A stretch of DNA of 59,686 nucleotides from Nocardia gamkensis NBRC 108242 (GCF_001612985.1 NZ_BDBM01000046.1:1-59686), one strand, 5' to 3'; counted from the stretch's first letter, positions 26,157 to 35,738 are shown. Numbers and translations are program-made. The notes: generated by a model not told the origin, from the letters alone.

Positions 26157-26483
26157 TCAGGACCACGGCGTGATCGGCGGCTTCACCCAGAGCAGCTTCT
26201 CGTCGGTGTGCTCCCGTCGAGCCGCGGGATGCTCCGGATGGCGGGCGGCCCAGTCGTCCTTCTCGGTCAGCAACCGCGCCACCGTAGTCCAGGTCTCGTC
26301 CGTGCTCGGCGGATTCGTCGCGGCGGCCCTGGCCAGTTTGCGCCGGACGGACGCCGTCATCGCGAGCACCTCGGAGCCGGTGATGCCACGGTGCCAGAGG
26401 TAGCTCGCCAGCCGTCGCGCTTTCTCGGCGCGGCTCTTGGCCGCCACGTCGTTGTGTGCGTAGTCGGTCACGGGCACGTCCAC
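26157..26483 (-). CDS. Conserved hypothetical protein, small, basic
   Basis: The product has 108 residues from GTG 26483. GTG 26477 or 26471 (VTDYAHNDVAAKSR) are equally possible starts. It is helical in its first half (KSRAEKARRLASYLWHRGIT) and Pro/Trp-rich at the end (LLWVKPPITPWS). Codon use is strongly coding-like. There is no signal peptide or membrane helix. No family is recognised. It lies downstream of the transglycosylase gene on the same strand but behind that gene's terminator, so it is probably transcribed separately. Confidence 0.6.
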   Translation of the reverse strand: MDVPVTDYAHNDVAAKSRAEKARRLASYLWHRGITGSEVLAMTASVRRKLARAAATNPPSTDETWTTVARLLTEKDDWAARHPEHPAARREHTDEKLLWVKPPITPWS

Positions 26484-26532
26484 GGGTCGCAGGTGGCATC
26501 GACCCTAGCCGACCGGGCGCACCGGCCGGAAT

Positions 26533-26574
26533 GCGCCGCGGCCTCCCCATCGTCGGATGGGGAGGCCGCGGCGC
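26533..26574 (-). terminator. Terminator of the transglycosylase gene
   Basis: A perfect 18-base stem (GCGCCGCGGCCTCCCCAT) with the loop CGTCGG begins about 10 bases beyond the stop codon. Confidence 0.85.
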
Positions 26575-26583
26575 GAGGCGGAC

Positions 26584-27225
26584 TCAGTACGCGCTGTCGA
26601 CGTTGTCCATCGAGCCGTAACGGTGCGCGGCGTAGTTGCAGGCGGCGACGATGTTGGCGACCGGATCCCAGATGTCGAAGGGCGTGCCCGCGACGTGGTA
26701 GGTGGCGAACGTGGGGTCGATCACCTGGAGCAGGCCCTTGGACGGGATGCCCATGGCGGCATTGGAGTCCCACAGGTTGATGGCCTGGGGGTTGCCGGTG
26801 GACTCACGCATGATGTTGCGGTGGATGCCCTCGTAGGTGCCCGGGATGCCGTTGGCCTGCATGATGTCGAGCGCCTGATGGATCCAGCCGTCGAGGTTGT
26901 CCGCGTAGACCGGCGCGGCCGGGGCGGGCATCGGGGCCGGAATCGGCTCGGGAGCGGGGGCAGGCGCCGGAGCAGGGGCGGGAGCGGGAGCGGGCATCGG
27001 CGCGGGGATCGCCTCGGCGACCGGGGCGGCGACCACGGCGGGCGCGGCGGCGGCGGCCTCGGGCTGCTGCTCGGCCACCATGGCGATGCGAGACGGGACG
27101 CTGTCATCGGCCACGGACGCCGCGGAGCAGGCGGCCACGGCGACGACACCCGCGGCGGCGACGGCCACGGTGACGGTTTCGCGGAGCGAGGGGCGACGAA
27201 GGGTGGAAAGGCGTCTGTCAGGCAT
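26584..27225 (-). CDS. Secreted lytic transglycosylase (SLT domain) with Pro-Ala spacer
   Basis: The 213-residue precursor begins MPDRRLSTLRR, followed by a hydrophobic export segment ending AGVVAVAAC, so a lipobox with lipidation at Cys34 is possible. A Pro/Ala repeat spacer at about 60-110 follows. The C-terminal SLT domain holds NIMRESTGNPQAINLWDSNA (catalytic Glu in the RES motif) and MGIPSKGLLQVIDPTF. It should cleave peptidoglycan glycan strands in the cell envelope during growth. The start at 27225 has AAGGAA nine bases upstream. The long untranslated leader ahead of it may be regulatory. Confidence 0.9.
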   Translation of the reverse strand: MPDRRLSTLRRPSLRETVTVAVAAAGVVAVAACSAASVADDSVPSRIAMVAEQQPEAAAAAPAVVAAPVAEAIPAPMPAPAPAPAPAPAPAPEPIPAPMPAPAAPVYADNLDGWIHQALDIMQANGIPGTYEGIHRNIMRESTGNPQAINLWDSNAAMGIPSKGLLQVIDPTFATYHVAGTPFDIWDPVANIVAACNYAAHRYGSMDNVDSAY

Positions 27226-27887
27226 TCGAATCGGTTCCTTTATCGGGGACTTACTCGATCCGGGCCGCAATTGGGCAGCACGGATCCTGCGGCGTACGCT
27301 CGGGGCGTTCGCCGAAAACGGCCATGTGCTGTTGTGTGGTTTTGTTGTGGGGGACGATGATGTCCCCGGAACGCGACGCGGTTCGTGTGTGCGGCGCCGG
27401 ATCGCCCTCGATGGGCTCGGCCGCGGTGTCGCGCGGGACTTCGCATCTCGATGCGAAGAGACGGGGCGGAAGTGTGGATCGCGGGTCCGTTGCCGGATTC
27501 CGCTCCGTCGATCACGTGGCGGGCAGTTGCTTGCCGGTGATCGTTACCGAATCGGTGTCTACAACTCCTCGGGCTGACCAAACTTCAGGTCGCTTCTTGA
27601 CCTGATTGCAGAATGGTCACGCTTGGTTAACGGAGGGTGAACGAAACCTGAATGATAGGCGTTGGCGATCTTGGAAAGCCCAGGGCGCGGTAGCCGAATC
27701 GTTATCCAAGCTGGGAGTTTGCTGTTAAACCTCTTGTGCTGTACATCACAGAAGTTTTCGGCTGTACAACTGGATTTCGGAGGCTTCGCGGACGTATTGC
27801 TGTCCGAATTGAGACCACTGGTGCAACTGGGAAGAAGCCGAGGTCACGGTGATGTCACGGGTTCTGCGGCGAATCCGGGAGACGAGA
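27226..27887. other. Long leader/intergenic region before the transglycosylase gene
   Basis: About 660 bases have no credible gene. Such long leaders before wall hydrolases sometimes carry c-di-AMP (ydaO) riboswitches. I looked for the conserved ydaO core on the minus strand and did not find it convincingly. Promoters for the transglycosylase are expected here. Confidence 0.4.
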
Positions 27888-27930
27888 AAACCGTGCCCTT
27901 GCCAGCCGATGACTGACAAGGGCACGGTTT
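27888..27930 (-). terminator. Terminator of tRNA-Lys
   Basis: A 14-base stem (CAAGGGCACGGTTT and complement) is followed on the minus strand by TTTTC. It lies 8 bases beyond the tRNA 3' end. Confidence 0.85.
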
Positions 27931-27938
27931 GCGTGATG

Positions 27939-28011
<73 letters not shown>

Positions 28012-28319
28012 GTGCACCGTGTTCCGGTGCGGGACAAACCTTAACAGGCCGGGGCCGCAGAAGTGAAATCGTGCCCTGACCGGCCGCGATGCGATGCGCT
28101 CGCGGGCCGGTAACGCCGGGGATCGCCGGGTTGATCTACAGGTGGTAACGCTGCAGTGACGGACGAGGTGTTCACATTGGCCTGGACGTTACGCACTGGC
28201 AGAATGTCCGATTGTGGTTTCGATCGCCCGCGTCCACGGCGGGGTGACGCAGCGCAGCGGTCGGTATCCGAAGCCATCGGTGTGTCCTGGAGCACCGAGA
28301 CTTTGAAACGGGGTTGGAA
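28012..28319. other. Promoter region shared by tRNA-Lys and ldtB
   Basis: About 310 bases hold no gene. They must contain the divergent promoters of the tRNA and the L,D-transpeptidase. No clear operator repeat is visible. Confidence 0.4.
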
Positions 28320-29558
28320 ATGAGTGTTGGTCGAGGTCGGCAGAAGCGCAAGCCGGCCGCGCGGTGGTCCCTACGTACTGTCGCGGGACCGGTGATCGTC
28401 GTCGCGGTCGCCGCCTTGGCGTTGACGGGATGTTCGGCATCCGACGCCACGGATGCGGCGCAGGCGGTCATCGACCGCAATCCCATCACCGAATTGATCA
28501 AGCCCAAGCTGCTGTCGCCGGTGAAGGACGGCGAGGTGGGGGTCTCGCCCGGCGTCCCGATGACGTTCAAGGTGGAGGACGGCAAGTTCACCGGGGTTAC
28601 CTTGGTCAGCCCGCAGGGCAAGTCGATCGAGGGCAAGCTCGCCGCCGACGGCCGGTCGTGGGAGACGACCGAGGTGCTCGGATACGGGAAGACGTACCGG
28701 TTGAAGGCCGACGCGATCGGCCTGGGCGGGGCGAACACCGCGACGCTGAGCTTCACCACGAGTTCGCCCGGTAACCAGACCAAGCCGTACCTGGTCCCCG
28801 GCGAGGGGGAGGTGGTCGGTATCGGCCAGCCGGTGGCCGTCCAGTTCGACGAGAACATCCCGGACCGGAAGGCGGCGCAGTCCGCCATCAAGATCACCAC
28901 CGAGCCGCCGGTGGAGGGCGCGTTCTACTGGGTGAACAATCGCGAGGTGCGGTGGCGGCCGGAGCATTTCTGGGCGCCGGGGACGAAGGTCACCATCGAC
29001 GTGAACGTCTATGGGCGTGATCTCGGTAACGGGTTGTACGGCCAGGACAACATCCACTCGTTCTTCACCATCGGCGACGCGGTGGTCTTCACCGCCGACG
29101 ACAACACCAAGCAGGTGGTCGTCGAGCAGAACGGCCAGGTGATCCGCACCATGCCGACCTCGATGGGCAAGGACAGCACGCCCACAGACAACGGCATCTA
29201 CATCGTCGCCGACCGGCACGAGAAGATCATCATGGACTCCTCGACCTACGGCGTGTCGGTCAGCTCGCCGGACGGGTACAAAACGCCGGTGGACTTCGCG
29301 ACGCGACTGTCTTACAGCGGCATCTTCTTCCACTCGGCGCCGTGGTCGGTGGGTGCGCAGGGGTACAGCAACACCAGTCACGGCTGCCTGAACCTCAGCC
29401 CGGCGAACGCGCAATGGGTCTTCCAGAACGCCAAGCGCGGCGATATCACGATCGTGAAGAACACCGTGGGCGGCACCCTGTCCGGCGTGGACGGCCTGGG
29501 TGACTGGAACATCCCCTGGCCGGTCTGGAAGGCGGGCAACGCGGACGACAATCGCTGA
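28320..29558 (+). CDS. ldtB: L,D-transpeptidase lipoprotein (LdtMt2/LppS type)
   Basis: The 412-residue lipoprotein makes 3-3 cross-links between peptidoglycan stems outside the membrane. A signal anchor ends in the lipobox LALTGC. Two immunoglobulin-like (BIg) domains occupy about 45-260, followed by the YkuD catalytic domain. The conserved IFFHSAP and SHGCLNLS segments place the catalytic Cys at 356. The C-terminal tail GDWNIPWPVW matches LdtMt2 (Rv2518c). ATG 28320 was chosen as closest to a GGGG site; an in-frame TTG lies 6 bases upstream. The location near bcp and orn is as in mycobacteria. Confidence 0.95.
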   Translation: MSVGRGRQKRKPAARWSLRTVAGPVIVVAVAALALTGCSASDATDAAQAVIDRNPITELIKPKLLSPVKDGEVGVSPGVPMTFKVEDGKFTGVTLVSPQGKSIEGKLAADGRSWETTEVLGYGKTYRLKADAIGLGGANTATLSFTTSSPGNQTKPYLVPGEGEVVGIGQPVAVQFDENIPDRKAAQSAIKITTEPPVEGAFYWVNNREVRWRPEHFWAPGTKVTIDVNVYGRDLGNGLYGQDNIHSFFTIGDAVVFTADDNTKQVVVEQNGQVIRTMPTSMGKDSTPTDNGIYIVADRHEKIIMDSSTYGVSVSSPDGYKTPVDFATRLSYSGIFFHSAPWSVGAQGYSNTSHGCLNLSPANAQWVFQNAKRGDITIVKNTVGGTLSGVDGLGDWNIPWPVWKAGNADDNR

Positions 29559-29571
29559 GCCGACGCAGCAC

Positions 29572-29613
29572 GCCGAACGGGCCACCGGAGCGTAATCCGG
29601 TGGCCCGTTCGGC
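29572..29613. terminator. Bidirectional terminator after ldtB
   Basis: A perfect 18-base stem (GCCGAACGGGCCACCGGA) with the loop GCGTAA lies between convergent genes. Confidence 0.9.
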
Positions 29614-29628
29614 ATTTCGGGGCTGTGT

Positions 29629-29880
29629 TCACGGCAGCATGTTGCAGCCCAACTGGGCGTCGCCCAGGATCGCGATCGCGCTGCCGGTCGCTGCGCACAG
29701 CAGTTTGCTGCCCGCCGAACCGCTGCCCGCGGAGCCGGTGGTGGCCAGGCCGCCCGCCGATCCGCTCGACGCCGAGCCGGAGTCGGGCAGTGGCGGAAGC
29801 CCGATGCCCGCGGCCGCGGTTCCGCTGGATCCGGTGAGGAGGGTGGCGCCGACGAAGGCTGCGATAACCGCAGAACGCAT
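29629..29880 (-). CDS. Small secreted Gly/Ser/Ala-rich protein
   Basis: The 83-residue precursor has a signal peptide (MRSAVIAAFVGATLLTGSSG, cleavage near TAAAG). The linker contains SGSASSGSAGGLATTGSAG and GSGSAG, and the tail LLCAATGSAIAILGDAQLGC has two Cys residues that may form a disulfide. The TGSAG repeats match the linker of the excalibur protein at 23605-23901. No enzymatic motif is present. The start at 29880 lacks a strong ribosome binding site but gives the full signal peptide. The function is unknown. Confidence 0.65.
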   Translation of the reverse strand: MRSAVIAAFVGATLLTGSSGTAAAGIGLPPLPDSGSASSGSAGGLATTGSAGSGSAGSKLLCAATGSAIAILGDAQLGCNMLP

Positions 29881-30034
29881 CACGAGGTGTGTCTTTCTGG
29901 TCGAACTGGGAGGCGCCCCAGCGACACCCTCCCACATGGATCGCAGTCTACGGAGACGTGCCGGATTCTGGACGATATTCGTTTCACATTGCGGCGGGCG
30001 TGCGCCGGGGAAGGGCATGGGACGCAAAGAAAAA

Positions 30035-30068
30035 CCCGGACGGCTCCGATTTCTCGGGGCCGTCCGGG
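30035..30068 (-). terminator. Terminator of tRNA-His
   Basis: A CCCGGACGGC stem-loop with a T-run (GTTTTTC) on the minus strand begins 7 bases beyond the tRNA 3' end. Confidence 0.85.
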
Positions 30069-30075
30069 CTCCTGG

Positions 30076-30148
30076 GGTGAGCGACGGGACTCGAACCCGC
30101 GACAGCCAGGATCACAACCTGGTGCTCTACCAACTGAACTACGCTCAC
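30076..30148 (-). tRNA. tRNA-His(GUG)
   Basis: The minus strand has a GTGAGCG acceptor, the D-arm TAGTTCAGTTGGTAGAGC, the anticodon loop TTGTGAT giving the anticodon GTG, and a T-arm with GGTTCGAGTCC. A G at 30149 can serve as G-1 opposite discriminator C73, as in other bacterial tRNA-His. Confidence 0.95.
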
Positions 30149-30203
30149 CATCGCCGGTCAACAACCGGCGGGCTAGATATTAGCGTGTCAACCCGCCCAC
30201 TCC

Positions 30204-30857
30204 CTAATCGGCGTCAGGCGAGCCGTTGACCTGGGCTGATTCGGTCCGCTCCGGAGCGAGTTCGGAGACTTCGGCGGCGATGGCGGCGATTTCGGTGGTG
30301 GAAGGGCCGGGCGGCGCGACGAACGCGGTCCGCCGGTAGTACTCCAGTTCCCGGATCGACTCCTGGATGTCGGCCAGCGCGCGGTGGCTCAGGCCCTTCT
30401 CCGGCTGGCCGAAGTAGATGCGCGGATACCAGCGACGGCACAGCTCCTTGATCGAACTCACATCCACCATCCGGTAGTGCAGGTGGGCGTCGAGCAGGGG
30501 CATGTCCCTGGCGATGAAACCGCGGTCGGTGGCGATCGAGTTACCGGCCAGCGGCACGGTGCGCGGGGTGGGGATGTACTGGCGGATGTAGTCGAGCACC
30601 CGCTGCTCGGCCTCTTCCAGGGTGACGGTGGAGCGGCGGACCTCTTCGGTCAGGCCGGAGCGCGCGTGCATGTCGGCGACCACCGCGGGCATCGCGGCCA
30701 GCGCGTCGTCGTCGGCGTGGATGACGATGTCCACGCCCTCGCCGAGGATGTTGAGATCGCTGTCGGTCACGAGCGCGGCCACCTCGATCAGCTTGTCGCT
30801 GTCCAAGCGCAGGCCGGTCATCTCGCAATCCATCCACACCATGTATTTGTCGGACAC
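30204..30857 (-). CDS. orn: Oligoribonuclease
   Basis: The 217-residue DEDDh 3'-5' exonuclease degrades 2-5-nucleotide RNAs, including pGpG from c-di-GMP breakdown. Motifs are WMDCEMTGL (Exo I), GNSIATDRGFIARDMP (Exo II), and HRALADIQESIRELEYYR (Exo III). Between them, FHYRM-like HLHYRMVDVSSIKELCRRW is the family signature. The protein matches M. tuberculosis Orn (Rv2511) almost throughout and carries an extra acidic/Ser tail. GTG 30857 gives MSDKYMVWMDC; ATG 30842 is an alternative. It follows the conserved fas-to-cmrA gene order. Confidence 0.95.
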   Translation of the reverse strand: MSDKYMVWMDCEMTGLRLDSDKLIEVAALVTDSDLNILGEGVDIVIHADDDALAAMPAVVADMHARSGLTEEVRRSTVTLEEAEQRVLDYIRQYIPTPRTVPLAGNSIATDRGFIARDMPLLDAHLHYRMVDVSSIKELCRRWYPRIYFGQPEKGLSHRALADIQESIRELEYYRRTAFVAPPGPSTTEIAAIAAEVSELAPERTESAQVNGSPDAD

Positions 30858-31044
30858 CCGTGCAACATTAGCCGGGCCGAGGTCCCGAGCAGGCGGTACG
30901 GCACGGCAACCGTACAGCCGCAGATCCAGCCATGAACCTGACCGGCGGGGATACAGTTTCTTCCAGATCGGCACCCGGCGTTTTCGGTGCGACAGCAAAC
31001 ACTGCGTGAAGCAGTTCGAGTCGAGCCAGGACGGAGGACGTGCG

Positions 31045-32751
31045 ATGACCACCCCTCAGGAGAAGGCGGCCGCGGCGCGCAAGGCGGCCGACGAGGCGGC
31101 GCGGGTCGCGGCCGAGGCGGCCGCTGCCGCGGAGGCCGCCGAACGCGAGCTGGCCGAACAGGCGGTCGCCGCCGAGGCGGGAGCGGGTTCGTCCGTGGCG
31201 CGAGACGAGCCGTCCGGCGAGCGGAGAGACGCCTCCGCCGCGCAAGAGATCGCCGCGGGTTACGCCTTCGAAGGACTCGCGCTGGAACTGGGCACCGTCG
31301 TGGTCGACGGAACGGTTGATCCCGCCGCCCGCGTCCGTATTCCGATGCCGATGGTGAACCGGCACGGGTTGGTCGCCGGGGCCACCGGTACCGGGAAGAC
31401 GAAAACCTTGCAGGGCATCGCGGAGCAACTGTCGAGTGCCGGTGTTCCGGTGGTGCTGGCCGACATCAAAGGCGACTTGTCGGGTCTGGCCGAGCCGGGG
31501 CGATCGAGCGACAGGCTCGCCGCACGCATCGCGGAGACCGCCGCCGCGGACTGGGCGCCGACCGGCTTCCCGACCGAGTTCGTCTCACTGGGCACCACCG
31601 GAGCCGGGCTGCCGATCCGCGCGACGATCAGCTCCTTCGGCCCGGTGCTGCTGAGCAAGGTGCTCGAGCTGAACGATACGCAGGAGTCCACCCTCGGCTT
31701 GATCTTCCACTGGGCGGACCGCAACGGCCTCGCACTGCTGGATCTGAAGGACCTGCGCGCCGTGATCACGCATTTGACCAGCCCCGAGGGCAAGGAGGAT
31801 CTGAAGGGTATCGGGGGTGTCTCCGCGGCCACCGCGGGGGTGATCCTGCGCGCACTGGTGAATCTGGAGGCCGACGGCGGCGACACGTTCTTCGGCGAAC
31901 CCGAACTCGACCCGGCCGACCTGGTGCGGGTCGTGGACGGAAAAGGGGTGATCACGCTCTTCGAGTTCGGCGCACAGGCGGCGCGGCCGGTGATGTTCTC
32001 CACCTTCCTGATGTGGGTGCTCGCCGACCTGTTCCAGACGCTGCCCGAGGTCGGCGACGTGGACAAGCCCGCACTGGTCTTCATCTTCGACGAGGCGCAT
32101 CTGCTGTTCTCCGACGCCTCGAAGGCGTTCCTGGAGCAGGTGGAGCAGACCGTCAAGCTGATCCGGTCCAAGGGGGTCGGCGTGTTCTTCTGCACCCAGC
32201 TGCCCACCGACATCCCGAACCAGGTGCTCTCCCAGCTCGGCGCGCGCATCCAGCACGCCCTGCGCGCATTCACCCCGGACGACCAGAAGGCCTTGGCGAA
32301 GACCGTCCGCACCTACCCCAGAACCGGCGTCTACGACTTGGAGCAGGCGCTGACCTCCCTCGGCACCGGCGAGGCGATCGTGACCGTGCTCTCCGAGCAG
32401 GGCGCGCCGACGCCGGTGGCCTGGACCAGGCTGCGGCCGCCCCGGTCGCTGATGGACACCATCGGTGCGGACGCGATCAAATCGCGGGCGCTGTCCAGCC
32501 CGCTGGCCTCGAAGTACGCCCAGACCATCGACCGGGAGTCGGCCTACGAACTGCTCGCAGCGAAGATGGCCGCGGCGGCGCCGGAGGCGGAACCCGCTCC
32601 CGTGCCCGGCCGTGCCGCGACCCGCGAGGAAGAGGAGTCCGCCGCCGAGCGGATCATGAAAAACCCCGCGGTGCGCAGCTTCCTGCGTTCGGCCGCGAGC
32701 GCGGCAGGCCGCCAGATCACCCGCAGCCTGTTCGGCACCAGGCGTCGCTGA
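31045..32751 (+). CDS. HerA-like ATPase (DUF853 family)
   Basis: The 568-residue protein begins with an Ala/Glu-rich helix or coiled coil (residues 5-45). It continues with a FtsK/HerA-type motor domain containing Walker A GATGTGKT at 112-119 and Walker B LVFIFDEAHLL near 350. The sensor-like segment FFCTQLPTDIPNQVLSQLG follows. It corresponds to Rv2510c. The family is thought to be a DNA-translocating or protein-unfolding ring ATPase of uncertain substrate. The ATG follows GGAGG. It is divergent from orn and convergent with cmrA, 6 bases apart. Confidence 0.9.
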   Translation: MTTPQEKAAAARKAADEAARVAAEAAAAAEAAERELAEQAVAAEAGAGSSVARDEPSGERRDASAAQEIAAGYAFEGLALELGTVVVDGTVDPAARVRIPMPMVNRHGLVAGATGTGKTKTLQGIAEQLSSAGVPVVLADIKGDLSGLAEPGRSSDRLAARIAETAAADWAPTGFPTEFVSLGTTGAGLPIRATISSFGPVLLSKVLELNDTQESTLGLIFHWADRNGLALLDLKDLRAVITHLTSPEGKEDLKGIGGVSAATAGVILRALVNLEADGGDTFFGEPELDPADLVRVVDGKGVITLFEFGAQAARPVMFSTFLMWVLADLFQTLPEVGDVDKPALVFIFDEAHLLFSDASKAFLEQVEQTVKLIRSKGVGVFFCTQLPTDIPNQVLSQLGARIQHALRAFTPDDQKALAKTVRTYPRTGVYDLEQALTSLGTGEAIVTVLSEQGAPTPVAWTRLRPPRSLMDTIGADAIKSRALSSPLASKYAQTIDRESAYELLAAKMAAAAPEAEPAPVPGRAATREEEESAAERIMKNPAVRSFLRSAASAAGRQITRSLFGTRRR

Positions 32752-32757
32752 GCGAGG

Positions 32758-33561
32758 TCAGCCGCCGAGCTTCTTGTAGAACGCGCCCGCGATGGGAGCG
32801 GTGACCGCGCGCGGGCCGTACTGGCCCGCCACGCTCATGCCCTTGCTGATCAGGCCGGGGACCACGCGCATCTTGTTGCGGGCGAGCGCGTCGATGGACA
32901 CCTTCGCGGTGTACTCAGAGGAGACCCACATGAAGTCGGGCACCATCCGGTCGACGATGGAGGCGTCGGCGGGGTCCGGGAGTTCGGTGCGCACCGGGCC
33001 GGGTGCCAGCAGCGTGACGTGCACGCCGGAGCCCTTCAGCTCACCGCGCAGCGATTCGGAGAAGGTGTTGGCGAACGCCTTGCTCGCGGCGTAGGTGGTG
33101 TTGTTCGGGATCGGCATGTTGCCCGCGGCCGAGCCGCTGATCAGGATGCCGCCACCGCCCCGGGCCAGCATGCCGGGCAGCACGGCCAGGGTGAGATCGT
33201 GCACGGCGACGGCGTTGAGCTCCATCTGCGCGCGCTCGTAGGCCGGGTCGAGTTCGGCGACCGCGCCGAAGGTCGCGATGCCCGCGTTGTTGCACAGGAT
33301 GGCGATGTCGCGGGCGGCCAGTTCCTCCACCAGCACGCCGCGCTGGTCGCGGTCGGCCAGGTCGACGGCGCGCACCTCGGCGGTGATGCCGTGGGCCAGG
33401 GTCAGCCGCTGCCCGAGCTCGGTGAGCAGCTCCTCACGGCGGGCGACCAGGATCAGCGAGTAGCCGCGGGCGGCGAGGTCGGCGGCGAGCGCGGTGCCGA
33501 TGCCGGAGGAGGCGCCGGTGACGACCGCGCGGTTCTCGGAGGTGGGGGAGGGCAGGCTCAC
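32758..33561 (-). CDS. cmrA: Short-chain dehydrogenase, 3-oxo-mycolate reductase
   Basis: The 267-residue SDR has the NADP-binding motif TGASSGIG near residue 15, NNAGI near 91, and the catalytic TYAASK motif. In M. tuberculosis the orthologue in this location, Rv2509, is the mycolate reductase CmrA, which reduces the 3-oxo-mycolate made by Pks13 to the mature mycolic acid. The C-terminal half (MRVVPGLISKGMSVAGQYGP) resembles that family. Orthology is inferred from sequence type and synteny. It is the enzyme that ties this block to mycolic acid synthesis. Confidence 0.85.
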   Translation of the reverse strand: MSLPSPTSENRAVVTGASSGIGTALAADLAARGYSLILVARREELLTELGQRLTLAHGITAEVRAVDLADRDQRGVLVEELAARDIAILCNNAGIATFGAVAELDPAYERAQMELNAVAVHDLTLAVLPGMLARGGGGILISGSAAGNMPIPNNTTYAASKAFANTFSESLRGELKGSGVHVTLLAPGPVRTELPDPADASIVDRMVPDFMWVSSEYTAKVSIDALARNKMRVVPGLISKGMSVAGQYGPRAVTAPIAGAFYKKLGG

Positions 33562-33686
33562 CCCGTGCAGCCTAGGCGATGCCGCCCGAGGGGACGCCGA
33601 CGGAGGCTGTCGCGCGATCCCGGGCGAGGCGGTATTCCACGCCGCGGCAACGGCGACCGGGCATCCGGCCCGGCCGCCGCGCCCGG

Positions 33687-35717
33687 TCAGAGCCGTGCGG
33701 CCAGCCGGGTGCCCTGGTCGATGGCTCGTTTGGCGTCCAGTTCGGCGGCGAGCTCCGCGCCGCCGATGAGATGCAGGCTGACGCCTGCGGCGCGCAGCGG
33801 GGCCTCCAGATCACGCACGGACTCCTGGCCCGCGCAGACGACGACGTTGTCAACCGGGATCAGTTGCGGCCGTTGCCGTTTCTCCCCGAAGCTGATGTGC
33901 AGGCCGTTGTCGTCGATGCGTTCGTAGTTGACGCCGCCGATCTGATAGACGCCCTTGGCCTTCAGCGCGGCGCGGTGCACCCATCCGGTGGTCTTGCCGA
34001 GGTCTTTGCCGAACGCGGACGTCTTCCGTTGCAGCAGAACAACTTCGCGTGCCGCAGGAGCCGGCCGCGGCGCGGTGAGCTGTCCGCGGACCTGCTCGTC
34101 GTCGGAGCTGACGCCCCACTCTTCCTTCCATTCGTCCAGCTTGAGGGTGGGATGACCCTCGACGGTGAGGAATTCGCCGACGTCGTAGCCGATGCCGCCC
34201 GCGCCGATCACGGCGACGCGCTTGCCGACCGGCTTCTCCTCCCGGACCAGTTCGGCGTAGGACAGCACCATGGGGTGGTCGATTCCGGGGATGTCGGGGA
34301 TCCGCGGCCGCACACCGGTGGCGAGTACGACCTCGTCGTAGCCTCCGGCGATGAGTTCGTCGGCGCCCACCCGCTTGTTCAGGTGCACGGTGACGCCGGT
34401 GATTTCGAGCATCCGGTGGTAGTAGCGGATCGACTCGCTGAATTCCTCTTTGCCGGGGATGCGGCGGGCGATGTCGAACTGACCGCCGATCTTGTCGTCG
34501 GCTTCGAACAACTCGACGTGATGGCCGCGTTCGGCGAGGTTCACCGCCGCCGAAAGCCCGGCCGGGCCCGCGCCGACCACGGCGACGCGCTTGCCGCGGC
34601 GGGTCGGCAGCAGCTTCAGTTCGGTCTCATGGCCGGCGCGCGGGTTGAGCAGACACGACACGGTCTTGCGCTGGAAGGCGTGGTCCAGGCAGGCCTGGTT
34701 GCACGCGATGCAGGTGTTGATCTCGTCGACGCGATCCTGCGCGGCCTTGTTCGCCCACTCCGGATCGGTGAGGAACGGGCGGGCCAGCGAAACGAGCTGC
34801 GCGTCACCCCTGGTCAGGATCTCCTCGGCCACTTCGGGCATGTTGATCCGATTGGACGCGCACACCGGGATGCCCACCCGCGCGGTGATCTTCGCGGTGA
34901 ACTCCACGAAGGCGGCGCGCGGCACCGAGGTCACGATGGTGGGCACCCGCGCCTCGTGCCAGCCGATGTCGGTGTTGAGGATGTTCGCCCCGGCGGCTTC
35001 GAGTTCCTGGGCCAGCGCGACGATCTCGTCGAAGGTCTGCCCCTTCTCCACCAGCTCGGCCATGGACAACCGGAACACGATGATGAAGTCCGGATCGACC
35101 GCGGCGCGGGTGCGGCGCACGATCTCCACCGCGATCCGCCGCCGGTTCTCCGGTGAGCCGCCCCACGCGTCGGTGCGCTTGTTGGTGCGCGGTGCGAGGA
35201 ACTGGTTGATGAAATAGCCTTCACCACCCATGATCTCGCAGCCGTCGTAGCCGGCGAACTGGGCCAGCTTCGCGCAGCGGGCGTAGTCGTCGATGGTCCG
35301 CTCGATGCCCTTGGCCGAGAGCGCGCGCGGGCGGAAGGGATTGATCGGCGCCTTGATCGACGATGCCGACACACTGCCCGGCATGTAGGAGTAGCGACCC
35401 GCGTGCAGGATCTGAATGGCGATCTTGCCGCCTTCGGCGTGCACCGCTTCGGTGATCGTCCGATGCCGGTATGCCTCGGTCTTGTTGGTCAGCTTGGCGC
35501 CGAAGGGCAGCAGCCAGCCCGCGCGGTTGGGCGCGTAGCCGCCGGTGATGATCAGGCCCGCGCCGCCGCGTGCGCGCTCGGCGAAGTAGGCGGCCAGCCT
35601 GTGGGTGTCCCAGGCGCGATCCTCCAGCCCGGTGTGCATCGACCCCATCACCACTCGGTTGCGCAAGGTGGTGAAGCCGAGATCGAGCGGCTCGAACAAA
35701 TGGGGGAAGGAACTCAT
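33687..35717 (-). CDS. fadH: NADPH-dependent 2,4-dienoyl-CoA reductase
   Basis: The 676-residue flavoenzyme reduces 2,4-dienoyl-CoA esters so that polyunsaturated acyl chains can enter beta-oxidation. The N-terminal OYE-type FMN barrel spans about 1-330. A 4Fe-4S cluster site follows (CIACNQACLDHAFQ then SCLLNP). The FAD/NADPH-binding half starts with VAVVGAGPAGLSAA and a second Rossmann motif VAVIGAGGIGYDV. It lies 21 bases after the padR stop on the same strand, so the two genes form an operon controlled by the palindrome at 36325-36344. Confidence 0.95.
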   Translation of the reverse strand: MSSFPHLFEPLDLGFTTLRNRVVMGSMHTGLEDRAWDTHRLAAYFAERARGGAGLIITGGYAPNRAGWLLPFGAKLTNKTEAYRHRTITEAVHAEGGKIAIQILHAGRYSYMPGSVSASSIKAPINPFRPRALSAKGIERTIDDYARCAKLAQFAGYDGCEIMGGEGYFINQFLAPRTNKRTDAWGGSPENRRRIAVEIVRRTRAAVDPDFIIVFRLSMAELVEKGQTFDEIVALAQELEAAGANILNTDIGWHEARVPTIVTSVPRAAFVEFTAKITARVGIPVCASNRINMPEVAEEILTRGDAQLVSLARPFLTDPEWANKAAQDRVDEINTCIACNQACLDHAFQRKTVSCLLNPRAGHETELKLLPTRRGKRVAVVGAGPAGLSAAVNLAERGHHVELFEADDKIGGQFDIARRIPGKEEFSESIRYYHRMLEITGVTVHLNKRVGADELIAGGYDEVVLATGVRPRIPDIPGIDHPMVLSYAELVREEKPVGKRVAVIGAGGIGYDVGEFLTVEGHPTLKLDEWKEEWGVSSDDEQVRGQLTAPRPAPAAREVVLLQRKTSAFGKDLGKTTGWVHRAALKAKGVYQIGGVNYERIDDNGLHISFGEKRQRPQLIPVDNVVVCAGQESVRDLEAPLRAAGVSLHLIGGAELAAELDAKRAIDQGTRLAARL

Positions 35718-35738
35718 CGGTGCGGTCGCCTTTCTCCG

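Noticed and set aside
27226..27650. Possible ydaO (c-di-AMP) riboswitch in the transglycosylase leader
   Set aside because: The long leader fits the idea, but I could not find the conserved ydaO core on the minus strand. A covariance-model search would settle it.
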